Shown one piece after another: positions 21,520 to 28,664 of a stretch of 28,664 bases of DNA (position 1 is its first letter; every line of letters starts with the position of its first letter). The position numbers and the translations under genes were made by a program. Below the pieces are notes generated by a model. That model was not told the DNA's origin, did not search any database, and was given only the letters and a program-made list of their open reading frames with translations. This DNA is from an uncultured Mollicutes bacterium (GTDB lineage Bacteria; Bacillota_I; Bacilli_A; ML615J-28; CAG-313), in contig URLJ01000017.1 of the NCBI GenBank assembly GCA_900548675.1, positions 1-28,664 of the forward strand, written 5' to 3'.

Positions 21520-22404
21520 ATGAAAGTAGTTTTAGAATTAAATAATCCCAAACTTCTTGAACAAAAAGATGTAGAAGCTTTTTTGGTAGGGGTAAAAGGG
21601 TTATCTTTAAGAGCGAGCGAAACATATGATGATTTAGAACCTATCATCAAAAAAGCTCATGAATTGAATAAAAAAGTTTTTTTAAACGCAATGGATGTTA
21701 TTATGGAAAAAGATGTATTAGTCTTTTTCGACTTGTTAAAAAAAGTTTTAACGATTTCTTTTGATGGCGTTTTTTATACTGATTTTGCAGTTTTAGAAAT
21801 GCTTTCTAAATTAAATTACCAAGGCTTAAAGTGTTATTTTCCAACAACATATATCACTAATGCTAAAGATCGCGATCTATTGTTAAATTTTAATGATATC
21901 GTTTTAGCATCACCAGAAGTATCAAAAGGTGAATTAAAAGAAATTGTTAATGAGAATACTGCCATCATATTATTTGGAGAATTAGCTTTGTTTCATTCTA
22001 AAAGAAAACTTTTATCTAGATATTTTGAATATCGTAATTTTGATGAAATGCATGATTCTGCAAAACTCGATGTTCCTAACTATATGATAAAAGAAGAATT
22101 TCGCCAAGAATTATACCCTGTAATAGAAGATGATGAAGGTTTTCATATTTTTATGGAAGGTTATTATACATTAATGTGTGATAGAGAAATCTTAGAAAAA
22201 GCAGGATATGGCATTATTTTAACATCATTTTTAGATTATGAAGATTTATCAAAAGTTGTCGCATCCTTTATTAAATACCAAAATGGTTTTATTAATAAGG
22301 AAGAATTATGGCATAATTTAAGCAATTTAAAATTACCACTAAAGCTTTCTACGGGAATGTTAAATCAAAAAACGGTTTTAATAAAGGAGGAGAATAATGT
22401 CTAA
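21520..22404 (+). CDS. trhP1: U32-family tRNA hydroxylation protein TrhP1-like (YrrN)
   Basis: A 294-residue member of the U32 'peptidase' family, the smaller partner in a pair. It lacks the Cys cluster and the EVFIHGGMC signature present in the next gene, as expected for the YrrN type. In B. subtilis YrrN/YrrO (TrhP1/TrhP2) take part in prephenate-dependent hydroxylation of tRNA wobble uridine. The stop overlaps the next start by 8 bp and the intervening AAAGGAGGAG is inside its last codons, so the two are translated together. Function is assigned from gene order and pair structure; direct similarity is moderate. Confidence 0.75.
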   Translation: MKVVLELNNPKLLEQKDVEAFLVGVKGLSLRASETYDDLEPIIKKAHELNKKVFLNAMDVIMEKDVLVFFDLLKKVLTISFDGVFYTDFAVLEMLSKLNYQGLKCYFPTTYITNAKDRDLLLNFNDIVLASPEVSKGELKEIVNENTAIILFGELALFHSKRKLLSRYFEYRNFDEMHDSAKLDVPNYMIKEEFRQELYPVIEDDEGFHIFMEGYYTLMCDREILEKAGYGIILTSFLDYEDLSKVVASFIKYQNGFINKEELWHNLSNLKLPLKLSTGMLNQKTVLIKEENNV

Positions 22405-23608
22405 GATTGAATTACTCGCTCCAGCTGGTGACCTTGAAAAAGCATATACGGCTTTAAGATATGGAGCTGATGCGGTATATGTAGGAGGTAAAAAATTTAG
22501 TCTCCGTGCAAGAGCTTCCAATTTTGAGATAGAAGACATTAAAACATTAGTAGCTTATGCCCATCGTCATCATAAAAAAGTTTATGTGACGATGAATATC
22601 GTAGCTCACGATAGTGATTTGGATGGTTTAGATGAATATATCAAAACGCTTGATAAAATAAAAGTTGACGCCGTTATCGTTTCAAGCCCTTATATTATTG
22701 AAAGAGTAAGAAAATTAGCGACTAAAATGAGTGCACATTTAAGTACCCAAGCATCTGTTACTAATCATCTCGCAATTGATTTTTATCAAAAGTTAGGTGT
22801 AACCCGCGTTGTTCTAGCAAGAGAGGTTACCCTTGCAGAAATTAAAAAAATCGCAGCATTGGTTGATACCCCTTTAGAAGTTTTTATCCACGGTGGAATG
22901 TGTTCTGCCTTATCAGGTAGATGCGTTTTGAGTAATCACATGACACTTCGTGATGCTAATAGGGGCGGTTGTGCCCATTCTTGTCGATGGAATTACACGT
23001 TGTACCATGATGAAAAAGAACTTCCTGGTACATTTAATATCGGTTCGAAAGATTTAATGGCTCTTAAATATATTCCCGCTTTAATAGAATCTAAAGTATC
23101 TTCTTTAAAAATTGAAGGCCGAATGAAGTCGGCATATTATTTAGCGACGGTAATAAGAGCTTATCGTATGCTGGTTGATAGATACTATTACCTGAATAAA
23201 AAAGGATTATCGCTCAAAGAAGAAGATTACAAAAATGCTGAAATAGAAATTAGAAAGGCCGAAAATAGAGAAACCTCATGTGGATTCTATGAAGGTGCTC
23301 CTACAGTAAGGGAACAATTATACGATAATCGTTCCGAAATACCTACAAAAGAGTATGTCGGTTATGTTAAAAAATGGGATAAAGATACAAAAATTGCGGT
23401 TGTTGAACAACGTAATTATTTTGAACCAAATGATGAAATTGAGGTATTTGGTCCAAAATTTAAAAACCGCACTTTCACTGTAACAAAAATTATTGATAGT
23501 GAAACAGGCGAAACTTTGGATGCCGCTCGCCATCCCCTTCAGCTTTTATCAATTATGATTCCGTTTGAAGTAAAACCCCATTATATGTTACGAAAAGTAA
23601 TAAAATAA
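22397..23608 (+). CDS. trhP2: U32-family tRNA hydroxylation protein TrhP2 (YrrO)
   Basis: A 403-residue U32 protein. It starts with ELLAPAGDLEKAYTALRYGADAVYVGG, typical of the family (residues 5-31). The U32 signature EVFIHGGMC (161-169) follows, and four conserved Cys (C169, C176, C192, C196) could hold an iron-sulfur cluster. The C-terminal part (about 300-400) is a small beta domain. Homologues (YrrO, TrhP2, related to E. coli TrhP/YegQ) form 5-hydroxyuridine at the tRNA wobble base, the substrate of the methyltransferase two genes upstream. No terminator is evident after it. Confidence 0.88.
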   Translation: MSKIELLAPAGDLEKAYTALRYGADAVYVGGKKFSLRARASNFEIEDIKTLVAYAHRHHKKVYVTMNIVAHDSDLDGLDEYIKTLDKIKVDAVIVSSPYIIERVRKLATKMSAHLSTQASVTNHLAIDFYQKLGVTRVVLAREVTLAEIKKIAALVDTPLEVFIHGGMCSALSGRCVLSNHMTLRDANRGGCAHSCRWNYTLYHDEKELPGTFNIGSKDLMALKYIPALIESKVSSLKIEGRMKSAYYLATVIRAYRMLVDRYYYLNKKGLSLKEEDYKNAEIEIRKAENRETSCGFYEGAPTVREQLYDNRSEIPTKEYVGYVKKWDKDTKIAVVEQRNYFEPNDEIEVFGPKFKNRTFTVTKIIDSETGETLDAARHPLQLLSIMIPFEVKPHYMLRKVIK

Positions 23609-23614
23609 TTTAAA

Positions 23615-23626
23615 GTTAGATCTAAC
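23615..23626. promoter_or_regulatory. 12-bp perfect palindrome before the greA promoter
   Basis: GTTAGATCTAAC, a perfect palindrome 8 bp upstream of the -35 box. Possible operator; no known binding protein recognised. Confidence 0.3.
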
Positions 23627-23634
23627 CATATTAA

Positions 23635-23663
23635 TTGCTAAAAGAAAGAAAATTTGTTATAAT
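23635..23663 (+). promoter_or_regulatory. sigmaA promoter of greA
   Basis: TTGCTA (23635-23640), 17 bp, TATAAT (23658-23663) with an extended TG at 23655-23656. AGAGGTG precedes the ATG at 23689. Confidence 0.75.
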
Positions 23664-23688
23664 AGTATGGAAATAAAGAGGTGTTATT

Positions 23689-24177
23689 ATGAATCAAAAA
23701 TATACATTAACAGAAGAAGGTCTTAAGGCCATAAAAGAGGAGTTAGCACAACTCCATATAGATCGTGAAGCTAATATCAAAGCTTTACAAGATGCTCGTT
23801 CACAAGGTGACTTATCTGAAAATGCCGATTATGATGCAGCCCGTGATGATCAAGCTAAAATTCAAAATCGTATTTCACAAATTGAAAAGATTTTAAAAAA
23901 CTATGAATTGATTGGTGATGAAGCTAACAATTTAGGTAAATGGGTAAAAATTGAATTTTTAGATTTAGAAGATGAAGATGAACCAATTCAAGTGTATAAG
24001 ATTGTGGGTACACTAGAAGCTGACCCACTTCGTCAACTAATTTCAGACGAATCACCTCTTGGTCACGCTGTTGTAAATCACAATGTTGGTGATAAAGTTT
24101 ATGTTAAAACGGAAAATGGTGAAGAATTCTGGGTAAAAATTCTAGCTATTAGTAATCGTGAATTAAAGGTAAAATAA
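23689..24177 (+). CDS. greA: Transcription elongation factor GreA
   Basis: Rescues backtracked RNA polymerase by stimulating cleavage of the nascent RNA. The 162 residues match the family length. The N-terminal coiled coil (about 1-75) carries the conserved DARSQGDLSENADYDAARDD tip with the acidic residues that act in the polymerase channel; the C-terminal FKBP-like domain (about 80-160) contains SPLGHA and the closing KVYVKTENGEEFWVKI. The trhP2-greA neighbourhood matches the B. subtilis yrrMNO-udk-greA region, except that udk is missing here. Confidence 0.97.
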   Translation: MNQKYTLTEEGLKAIKEELAQLHIDREANIKALQDARSQGDLSENADYDAARDDQAKIQNRISQIEKILKNYELIGDEANNLGKWVKIEFLDLEDEDEPIQVYKIVGTLEADPLRQLISDESPLGHAVVNHNVGDKVYVKTENGEEFWVKILAISNRELKVK

Positions 24178-24182
24178 GAAAC

Positions 24183-24881
24183 ATGATTTGCCTTATTTGC
24201 GCTCTTGACAATGAACTAGAAGCCCTTAAAAAACATCTTGAATGTGTTAAAGAAATTAAGATTTTAAATAAAAATGTTTATGTTGGGAAAATGGGCTTTA
24301 AAGATATTGCGTTAGTTAAGTCAGGAATTGGAAAAGCTGCCGCAGCCGCAACGACAGCTCTCATGATTAAAGAATTTAATCCTGAGCTTGTGGTTACAAC
24401 CGGAATTGCTGGGGCATTTGATGAAAGATTAAAACCACTTGATATAATCGTAGCTGTAAATACTTTTTACTATGATGTAGATATGACATGCGATATAGGT
24501 GAAAGTTTCCGTTATGGTGAAATTCAAGATGCACCTTTTCCTTTCACTGCTTCTAAAAAGGCTCTTGAGGTTTTAATGCAACTTGATGATGGAACTTTTA
24601 AGTATGGGTCAATTGTGACTGCAGATATCTTTCAAAATAAACGTGATGGCTTAGAAAAACTTCAAAAAGAAGAATTTAGTGATTTTGATATATTAGCTGT
24701 TGATATGGAATCGGCCGCTATAATGCATATTTCAACTATTTTTAATACGGCATCAGTAGCTATAAGAGCGGTGTCAGATGTTATTGGTATGCCATCACAA
24801 ATTACTAATTTCTATCAATATACAAAAAAAGCCTCAGAAGAGATTAGTTCAATTCTTGAAAAATTTGTTTCAAGATTATAA
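24183..24881 (+). CDS. mtnN: 5'-methylthioadenosine/S-adenosylhomocysteine nucleosidase
   Basis: Hydrolyses methylthioadenosine and S-adenosylhomocysteine, the by-products of SAM use, so it recycles products of methyltransferases such as TrmR upstream. The 232 residues match MtnN. Catalytic residues are seen by alignment: E11 in CALDNELEAL, M175-E176 in VDMESAA and D199 in RAVSD; TTGIAGAFD (72-80) is the phosphorylase-fold signature. It begins 5 bp after the greA stop with almost no Shine-Dalgarno sequence, so translation probably depends on coupling with greA. Confidence 0.95.
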   Translation: MICLICALDNELEALKKHLECVKEIKILNKNVYVGKMGFKDIALVKSGIGKAAAAATTALMIKEFNPELVVTTGIAGAFDERLKPLDIIVAVNTFYYDVDMTCDIGESFRYGEIQDAPFPFTASKKALEVLMQLDDGTFKYGSIVTADIFQNKRDGLEKLQKEEFSDFDILAVDMESAAIMHISTIFNTASVAIRAVSDVIGMPSQITNFYQYTKKASEEISSILEKFVSRL

Positions 24882-24887
24882 TTAATG

Positions 24888-24918
24888 ACCCAGAGTAATT
24901 TTACTTCTGGGCCTTATT
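24888..24918 (+). terminator. weak hairpin after mtnN
   Basis: CCCAGAGTAA pairs with TTACTTCTGGG with one bulged T. The following CCTTATTAC is a poor T-tract, so termination may be partial. Confidence 0.4.
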
Positions 24919-24938
24919 ACAAATGAAAGGAAAATTTT

Positions 24939-25400
24939 ATGAACGAAAAACACGAAAAAACAAAATTAACATTGAGAATATTAGGAATTGTACTTTTATC
25001 GTTAGGGGTAGTTTTTAGCGCGATTGGCATCATTAACTTTTTCTATACTGCTTCTACAAATGGAGGAGTACCTAAATTATTCTTTTTTGCATTCATAGGC
25101 TTTCCAATGGTAGGAGTAGGAGGAATGCTTTTAATGTTTTCATACAAAAGAGAAATTATGAAGTATGGAAAAAATGAAACAATGCCAATTTATAAAGAAA
25201 TGGGTAAAGATATCGCTCCCGTGATAAAGGAATTTACAGCACAAGAAGAAAAAATTACTTGTTCGTGTGGAGCTGAAAATGATAAGAATAGTAAATTCTG
25301 CAAAGAATGTGGAAAAGAATTAGTTAAAAAATGTCCTAATTGTAATGAAAAATTAGATGCAGATAGCAATTTTTGTAAAAATTGTGGACACAAATTGTAA
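24939..25400 (+). CDS. Two-helix membrane protein with C-terminal double zinc ribbon
   Basis: A 153-residue protein of unknown role. Two membrane helices (about 13-36 and 46-67) form a hairpin, so both ends should be on the same side, probably the cytosol. A linker leads to two zinc ribbons: Cys108, Cys110, Cys121, Cys124 and Cys132, Cys135, Cys146, Cys149 (the second is a classic CPNC...CKNC). Such ribbons usually bind protein or nucleic acid. It has AAAGGA before the ATG and may be read through from mtnN. Start and reading frame are clear; function is not. Confidence 0.8.
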   Translation: MNEKHEKTKLTLRILGIVLLSLGVVFSAIGIINFFYTASTNGGVPKLFFFAFIGFPMVGVGGMLLMFSYKREIMKYGKNETMPIYKEMGKDIAPVIKEFTAQEEKITCSCGAENDKNSKFCKECGKELVKKCPNCNEKLDADSNFCKNCGHKL

Positions 25401-25413
25401 TTATACAAAATAC

Positions 25414-25442
25414 TTTTCAAAAAGAATTAAATGATGTATAAT
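25414..25442 (+). promoter_or_regulatory. probable sigmaA promoter of metG
   Basis: TTTTCA (25414-25419), 17 bp, TATAAT (25437-25442). The leader is only about 45 nt, with no room for a T-box riboswitch. TAAGGAG precedes the ATG at 25494. Confidence 0.6.
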
Positions 25443-25493
25443 GTATACTATATTATTAAAAATTAGTATAACTAAAGCGTAAGGAGAAAATTT

Positions 25494-27443
25494 ATGCAAG
25501 ATAATAATCAAAGATGTTATATTACTACCCCTATATATTATGCTAGCGGTAATGTACAATTAGGTAACTGTTACACAACTATCGCATGCGATGCTTTTGC
25601 TCGCTTTAATAAATTAATGGGACGTGATGTCTGGTACTTGACAGGTATGGATGAACATGGCCAAAAAATCGAAGAAGCCGCTAAAGCTAAGGGGATTAAT
25701 CCTCAGGATTATGTTAATAAAATCGCTCAAGAAACCAAACAGTTATGGCAAAATCTTCATATATCATATAATGACTTTATCCAAACGAGTGAGAAACGCC
25801 ACACTGAGGTTGTTCAACGGGCTTTTGAAAAACTTCTTCAATCAGGTGATATTTATCTTGGCTCTTATGAAGGTGATTACTGTGTTTCGTGTGAGACCTT
25901 TTTCACAAAAACACAAATAGGCGAGAACAATACCTGCCCTGATTGCGGCAAACCTCTTCGTAAGGTTTCTGAAGAAAGTTATTTTTTAAGATTAGGAAAA
26001 TATAGTGAAAAACTTTTAGCGTATATCGATGCACATCCTGATTTTATTATGCCTGAAACAAGAAGAAATGAAGTCGTTTCTTTTATTAAAAGTGGTCTCG
26101 ATGATTTATGCGTTAGTCGTACTTCCTTCAAGTGGGGAATACCTGTTAAAAGTAATCCTCGTCATGTTATCTATGTTTGGATTGATGCGCTTCTTAATTA
26201 TTTGACGGCATTAGGATATGATACAGATCATGATGAAAATTATCAAAAATATTGGCTTAATAATGAACATGTTTATCATGTTGTAGGGAAAGATATCATT
26301 CGTTTCCACGCAATATATTGGCCAATTATGCTAATGGCTTTAGATATCCCTATTAAATTTAAACTTTATGTACATGGATGGCTGCTTTCGCGTGATGGAA
26401 AAATGAGCAAATCACGTGGTAATGCGGTGTATCCAATGGATATGGTAAATCGTTATGGCGTTGATTCTGTAAGATATTATCTAACAAAAGAATTACCACT
26501 TGGTAATGATGGACTATTCAGTTATGAACGTTTTGTAGAACGATATAATAACGATCTCGCTAACGATTTGGGTAATCTTTTGAGTCGTACTGTTTCGATG
26601 ATTAATAAGTATTTATCAGGAAAATTAAGTAAAGATAATCTTGTTGAAACAGCGTATGATGCTGATTTTGAAAAAGTTTTAGCAGATACACGTGATAAAT
26701 ATATAGAAGAATTTGAACATTTTGAACTTCAAAATGCTCTCCAAGTAGCATGGAATATGATATCTAGAGCTAATAAATATATTGACGAAACTGCTCCATG
26801 GGTTTTAGCTAAGGATAAGCATAAAAAGGCTGAACTCGCAAGTGTTATGTATCATTTGGCCGAAGCACTTCGTTTCGCTGCGACATTTGTTGCGCCTGTA
26901 CTTGTTGAATCAGCACCATTAATTCGCCAAGCATTAGGTTTAACTGCTGATGTCGATAATCTTTTCGACTTAAAGTATGGCTATGATTATTCAAACAAAG
27001 TAGCCTCTAATGTTGCACCACTATTTAAAAGATTAGACTTAAAAGAAGAATTAGCTTATTTTGAAACTCTTGCAAGTAATAAAAATCAACAAGTTGAGGT
27101 TAAAAAAGAGGAAAAAATCCATGAGATAAAAATAGAGGATTTTGAAAAAATAAACCTTCAAGTAGGGTTGATACAATCATCTATGAAACACCCGAATGCG
27201 GAAAAATTACTTGTTTCACAAGTTTTAATTAATGGTGAAGTTAGACAAATTGTATCAGGAATAGCTAAATATTATAATCCTGAAGATATCGTTGGAAAAA
27301 AAGTCATTGTTTGTACTAATCTGCTTCCTGTAAAAATTAGAGGCGTTTTATCATCGGGTATGTTGCTTTGTGCCGTACAAGATGATGGAAGTCTTGAATT
27401 ACTAGAAGTAAATAAAGCCAAAGCAGGCGCTAGTGTACACTAA
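25494..27443 (+). CDS. metG: Methionyl-tRNA synthetase with C-terminal tRNA-binding domain
   Basis: Charges tRNA-Met. The 649 residues hold a class I catalytic core, a KMSKS loop (303-307), a zinc knuckle with Cys130, Cys133, Cys148 and Cys151, an anticodon-binding helical domain (about 340-510) and a C-terminal EMAP/Trbp111-like OB domain (about 545-649, with PNAEKLLVSQV and SSGMLLCA). The HIGH motif reads QLGN (22-25) instead of HIGH or HIGN. The rest, for example TGMDEHGQKIEEAAK and YVWIDALLNY, is standard, so I read it as an active MetRS of a divergent subtype rather than a dead copy. YitT follows 13 bp downstream, likely in the same transcript. Confidence 0.96.
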   Translation: MQDNNQRCYITTPIYYASGNVQLGNCYTTIACDAFARFNKLMGRDVWYLTGMDEHGQKIEEAAKAKGINPQDYVNKIAQETKQLWQNLHISYNDFIQTSEKRHTEVVQRAFEKLLQSGDIYLGSYEGDYCVSCETFFTKTQIGENNTCPDCGKPLRKVSEESYFLRLGKYSEKLLAYIDAHPDFIMPETRRNEVVSFIKSGLDDLCVSRTSFKWGIPVKSNPRHVIYVWIDALLNYLTALGYDTDHDENYQKYWLNNEHVYHVVGKDIIRFHAIYWPIMLMALDIPIKFKLYVHGWLLSRDGKMSKSRGNAVYPMDMVNRYGVDSVRYYLTKELPLGNDGLFSYERFVERYNNDLANDLGNLLSRTVSMINKYLSGKLSKDNLVETAYDADFEKVLADTRDKYIEEFEHFELQNALQVAWNMISRANKYIDETAPWVLAKDKHKKAELASVMYHLAEALRFAATFVAPVLVESAPLIRQALGLTADVDNLFDLKYGYDYSNKVASNVAPLFKRLDLKEELAYFETLASNKNQQVEVKKEEKIHEIKIEDFEKINLQVGLIQSSMKHPNAEKLLVSQVLINGEVRQIVSGIAKYYNPEDIVGKKVIVCTNLLPVKIRGVLSSGMLLCAVQDDGSLELLEVNKAKAGASVH

Positions 27444-27456
27444 TAAAGGATAGTTT

Positions 27457-28575
27457 ATGGAAAAGCAAAAAAAGAAAAATGAAAATTCTTTGCCGAAAGT
27501 TGAAAAAACATTACGAGTTTTATTCGGTACATTTTGTTTAGAAAGTAAAGATTATAACCAAAACAATGCTGTTGATACAAAAAATAATACGATTACAGCT
27601 AAACTAAAGGATTTCTTTGACAGAAAAGTGCTAAAGGCACTTTTGATGGTTATTTTAGGAAGTATCATTTATTCTTTAGCGGTTGTATGGTTTTATGATT
27701 TGGGTGGCTTTTTTGCAGGTGGAGTAACGGGAATATCGCAATTATTTGCCCGAATTGTAGGAGAATTCACGCACAAAAGCTATAGTGTTGGTCTTTTAGT
27801 TTTCTTCATTAATTTACCACTCTTTATGTTTGGTTCTCGCAGTGTTAGTAAAAAATTTGCATTGCTATCATTTACATCGATTATTACACAATCGATAACA
27901 ATTTACATTTTAGAAAAAACGGGTATTAGCCCATTAAAATCAGTAATTGATGCTACGATATCTTTAGATTTAACAAAGTACGTCAAAGAAGAAGCCTTAA
28001 AAGAAGGTGTCAATACCATTATTTTAACGTATAAGAATACTGGTGGTAGATTATTATTAGCAGTTATCGGTGGTGGTATTGCAGGATACGGCAGTGCTAT
28101 CTGCTTAAAATTTGGTGGTTCAACAGGCGGTATGGATATAATCTCCAATTCACTATTAGTAAAACGAGGAATATCCTTTACAAAAATATCTTTTTTGGTC
28201 GATGCGATAATTATAGTTTCTTCAGGATACTTTGGCATCGAAACGGCCTTATATACACTAGTACGCCTTGTCGTTACGACGCTTACTATCGATCATTATT
28301 ACACTATTTATAAAACAGTTAAACTCGAAATAATAACTGATAAAGCAGAAGAAATTAGAGCTTTATTACTTACTAAATTTCATCATGGTATGACTATTTA
28401 TGACGTCAAAGGTGGTTATACTCTTCAATCTAAGAAAGCTATTGAAGTTGTGGTATCTTCATATGAGGTTATAGATTATACATCTGCCATTGATAAAATT
28501 GATAAAAATGCTTTTATTTCCGTTACGGGGTTAAACAATATTAAAGGAAATTATAAAAAGCGAACTATTGTATAA
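27457..28575 (+). CDS. YitT family membrane protein (DUF161 + DUF2179)
   Basis: A 372-residue integral membrane protein. After a charged cytosolic N-terminus (about 1-58) come five or six membrane helices (about 60-79, 83-100, 110-126, 132-151, 198-217, 244-272), with the family motifs GGFFAGGVTGISQ (83-95) and FGGSTGGMDIIS (219-230). The C-terminal DUF2179 domain (about 288-370) has HHGMTIYDVKGGYT. The YitT family is widespread in Bacillota and its transport or signalling role is not established. AAAGGAT precedes the ATG. It is linked to metG by a 13-bp gap. Confidence 0.9.
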   Translation: MEKQKKKNENSLPKVEKTLRVLFGTFCLESKDYNQNNAVDTKNNTITAKLKDFFDRKVLKALLMVILGSIIYSLAVVWFYDLGGFFAGGVTGISQLFARIVGEFTHKSYSVGLLVFFINLPLFMFGSRSVSKKFALLSFTSIITQSITIYILEKTGISPLKSVIDATISLDLTKYVKEEALKEGVNTIILTYKNTGGRLLLAVIGGGIAGYGSAICLKFGGSTGGMDIISNSLLVKRGISFTKISFLVDAIIIVSSGYFGIETALYTLVRLVVTTLTIDHYYTIYKTVKLEIITDKAEEIRALLLTKFHHGMTIYDVKGGYTLQSKKAIEVVVSSYEVIDYTSAIDKIDKNAFISVTGLNNIKGNYKKRTIV

Positions 28576-28618
28576 AAAATAAGTATTATGTTGATTTGTC
28601 AATGATGTGAGACCAAAA

Positions 28619-28649
28619 TTGAAAAAGAAAAAAATCTATATGTTATAAT
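28619..28649 (+). promoter_or_regulatory. promoter of a gene beyond the window end
   Basis: Extended -10 TGTTATAAT (28641-28649) with TTGAAA (28619-28624) 19 bp upstream. The transcript would leave the window; no start codon is seen before 28664. Confidence 0.5.
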
Positions 28650-28664
28650 GTGTATAACCTAAAT

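Noticed and set aside
25401..25493. T-box riboswitch before metG
   Set aside because: The leader from the -10 box to the start codon is about 45 nt, too short, and there is no terminator-antiterminator pair.

Overview
The window is AT-rich, code-11 bacterial DNA: TGA is used as a stop (ends of clpX, the gmk-like gene and the first sigma gene) and Trp is TGG. All real genes lie on the + strand. The order tig-tail/clpX/lon/gmk-like, the trmR-trhP1-trhP2-greA-mtnN run and the general protein sequence point to a low-GC Bacillota, perhaps an Erysipelotrichales- or Mollicutes-related gut lineage (RF39/Acholeplasma-like). The exact taxon is inference.

Layout. (1) 1-5002 is a housekeeping proteostasis block: the 3' end of a gene with a repetitive Lys/Ala tail (probably trigger factor), clpX, lon, a guanylate-kinase-like gene and a YgjP-type metallopeptidase. 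It ends in an intrinsic terminator. (2) 5003-9342 is accessory: an XRE-HTH/TPR regulator of RRNPP type, a large surface protein with a C-terminal Hint domain whose 5' end looks lost, and a small DUF3781 gene. (3) 9343-20741 is an island of three ECF-type sigma factor genes, two companion single-TM proteins that look like anti-sigma factors of an unfamiliar family, a secreted metzincin-like protease, a BspA-like leucine-rich lipoprotein and a fused MacB-like ABC transporter. (4) 20800-28664 is housekeeping again: the tRNA wobble-uridine hydroxylation/methylation genes (trmR, trhP1, trhP2), greA, mtnN, a membrane zinc-ribbon protein, metG and a YitT-family membrane protein.

The island in (3) is the most interesting part. 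Four transcription units start behind the same sequence, AAAGTG(TG)TTATATAT, preceded by A-tracts. The three sigma genes share an additional architecture: a small 5' hairpin (GAGTG...CACTC) at the likely transcript start, then a 14-bp helix closing a loop of about 110-310 nt, ending 53-58 nt before the sigma start codon. The third leader uses entirely different bases in this helix but keeps the pairing, which is what a selected RNA structure would show. I propose a self-regulating sigma/anti-sigma circuit with structured leader RNAs that controls surface proteins (protease, LRR lipoprotein, exporter). The grouping and the promoter sharing are seen in the sequence; the regulatory logic is inference.
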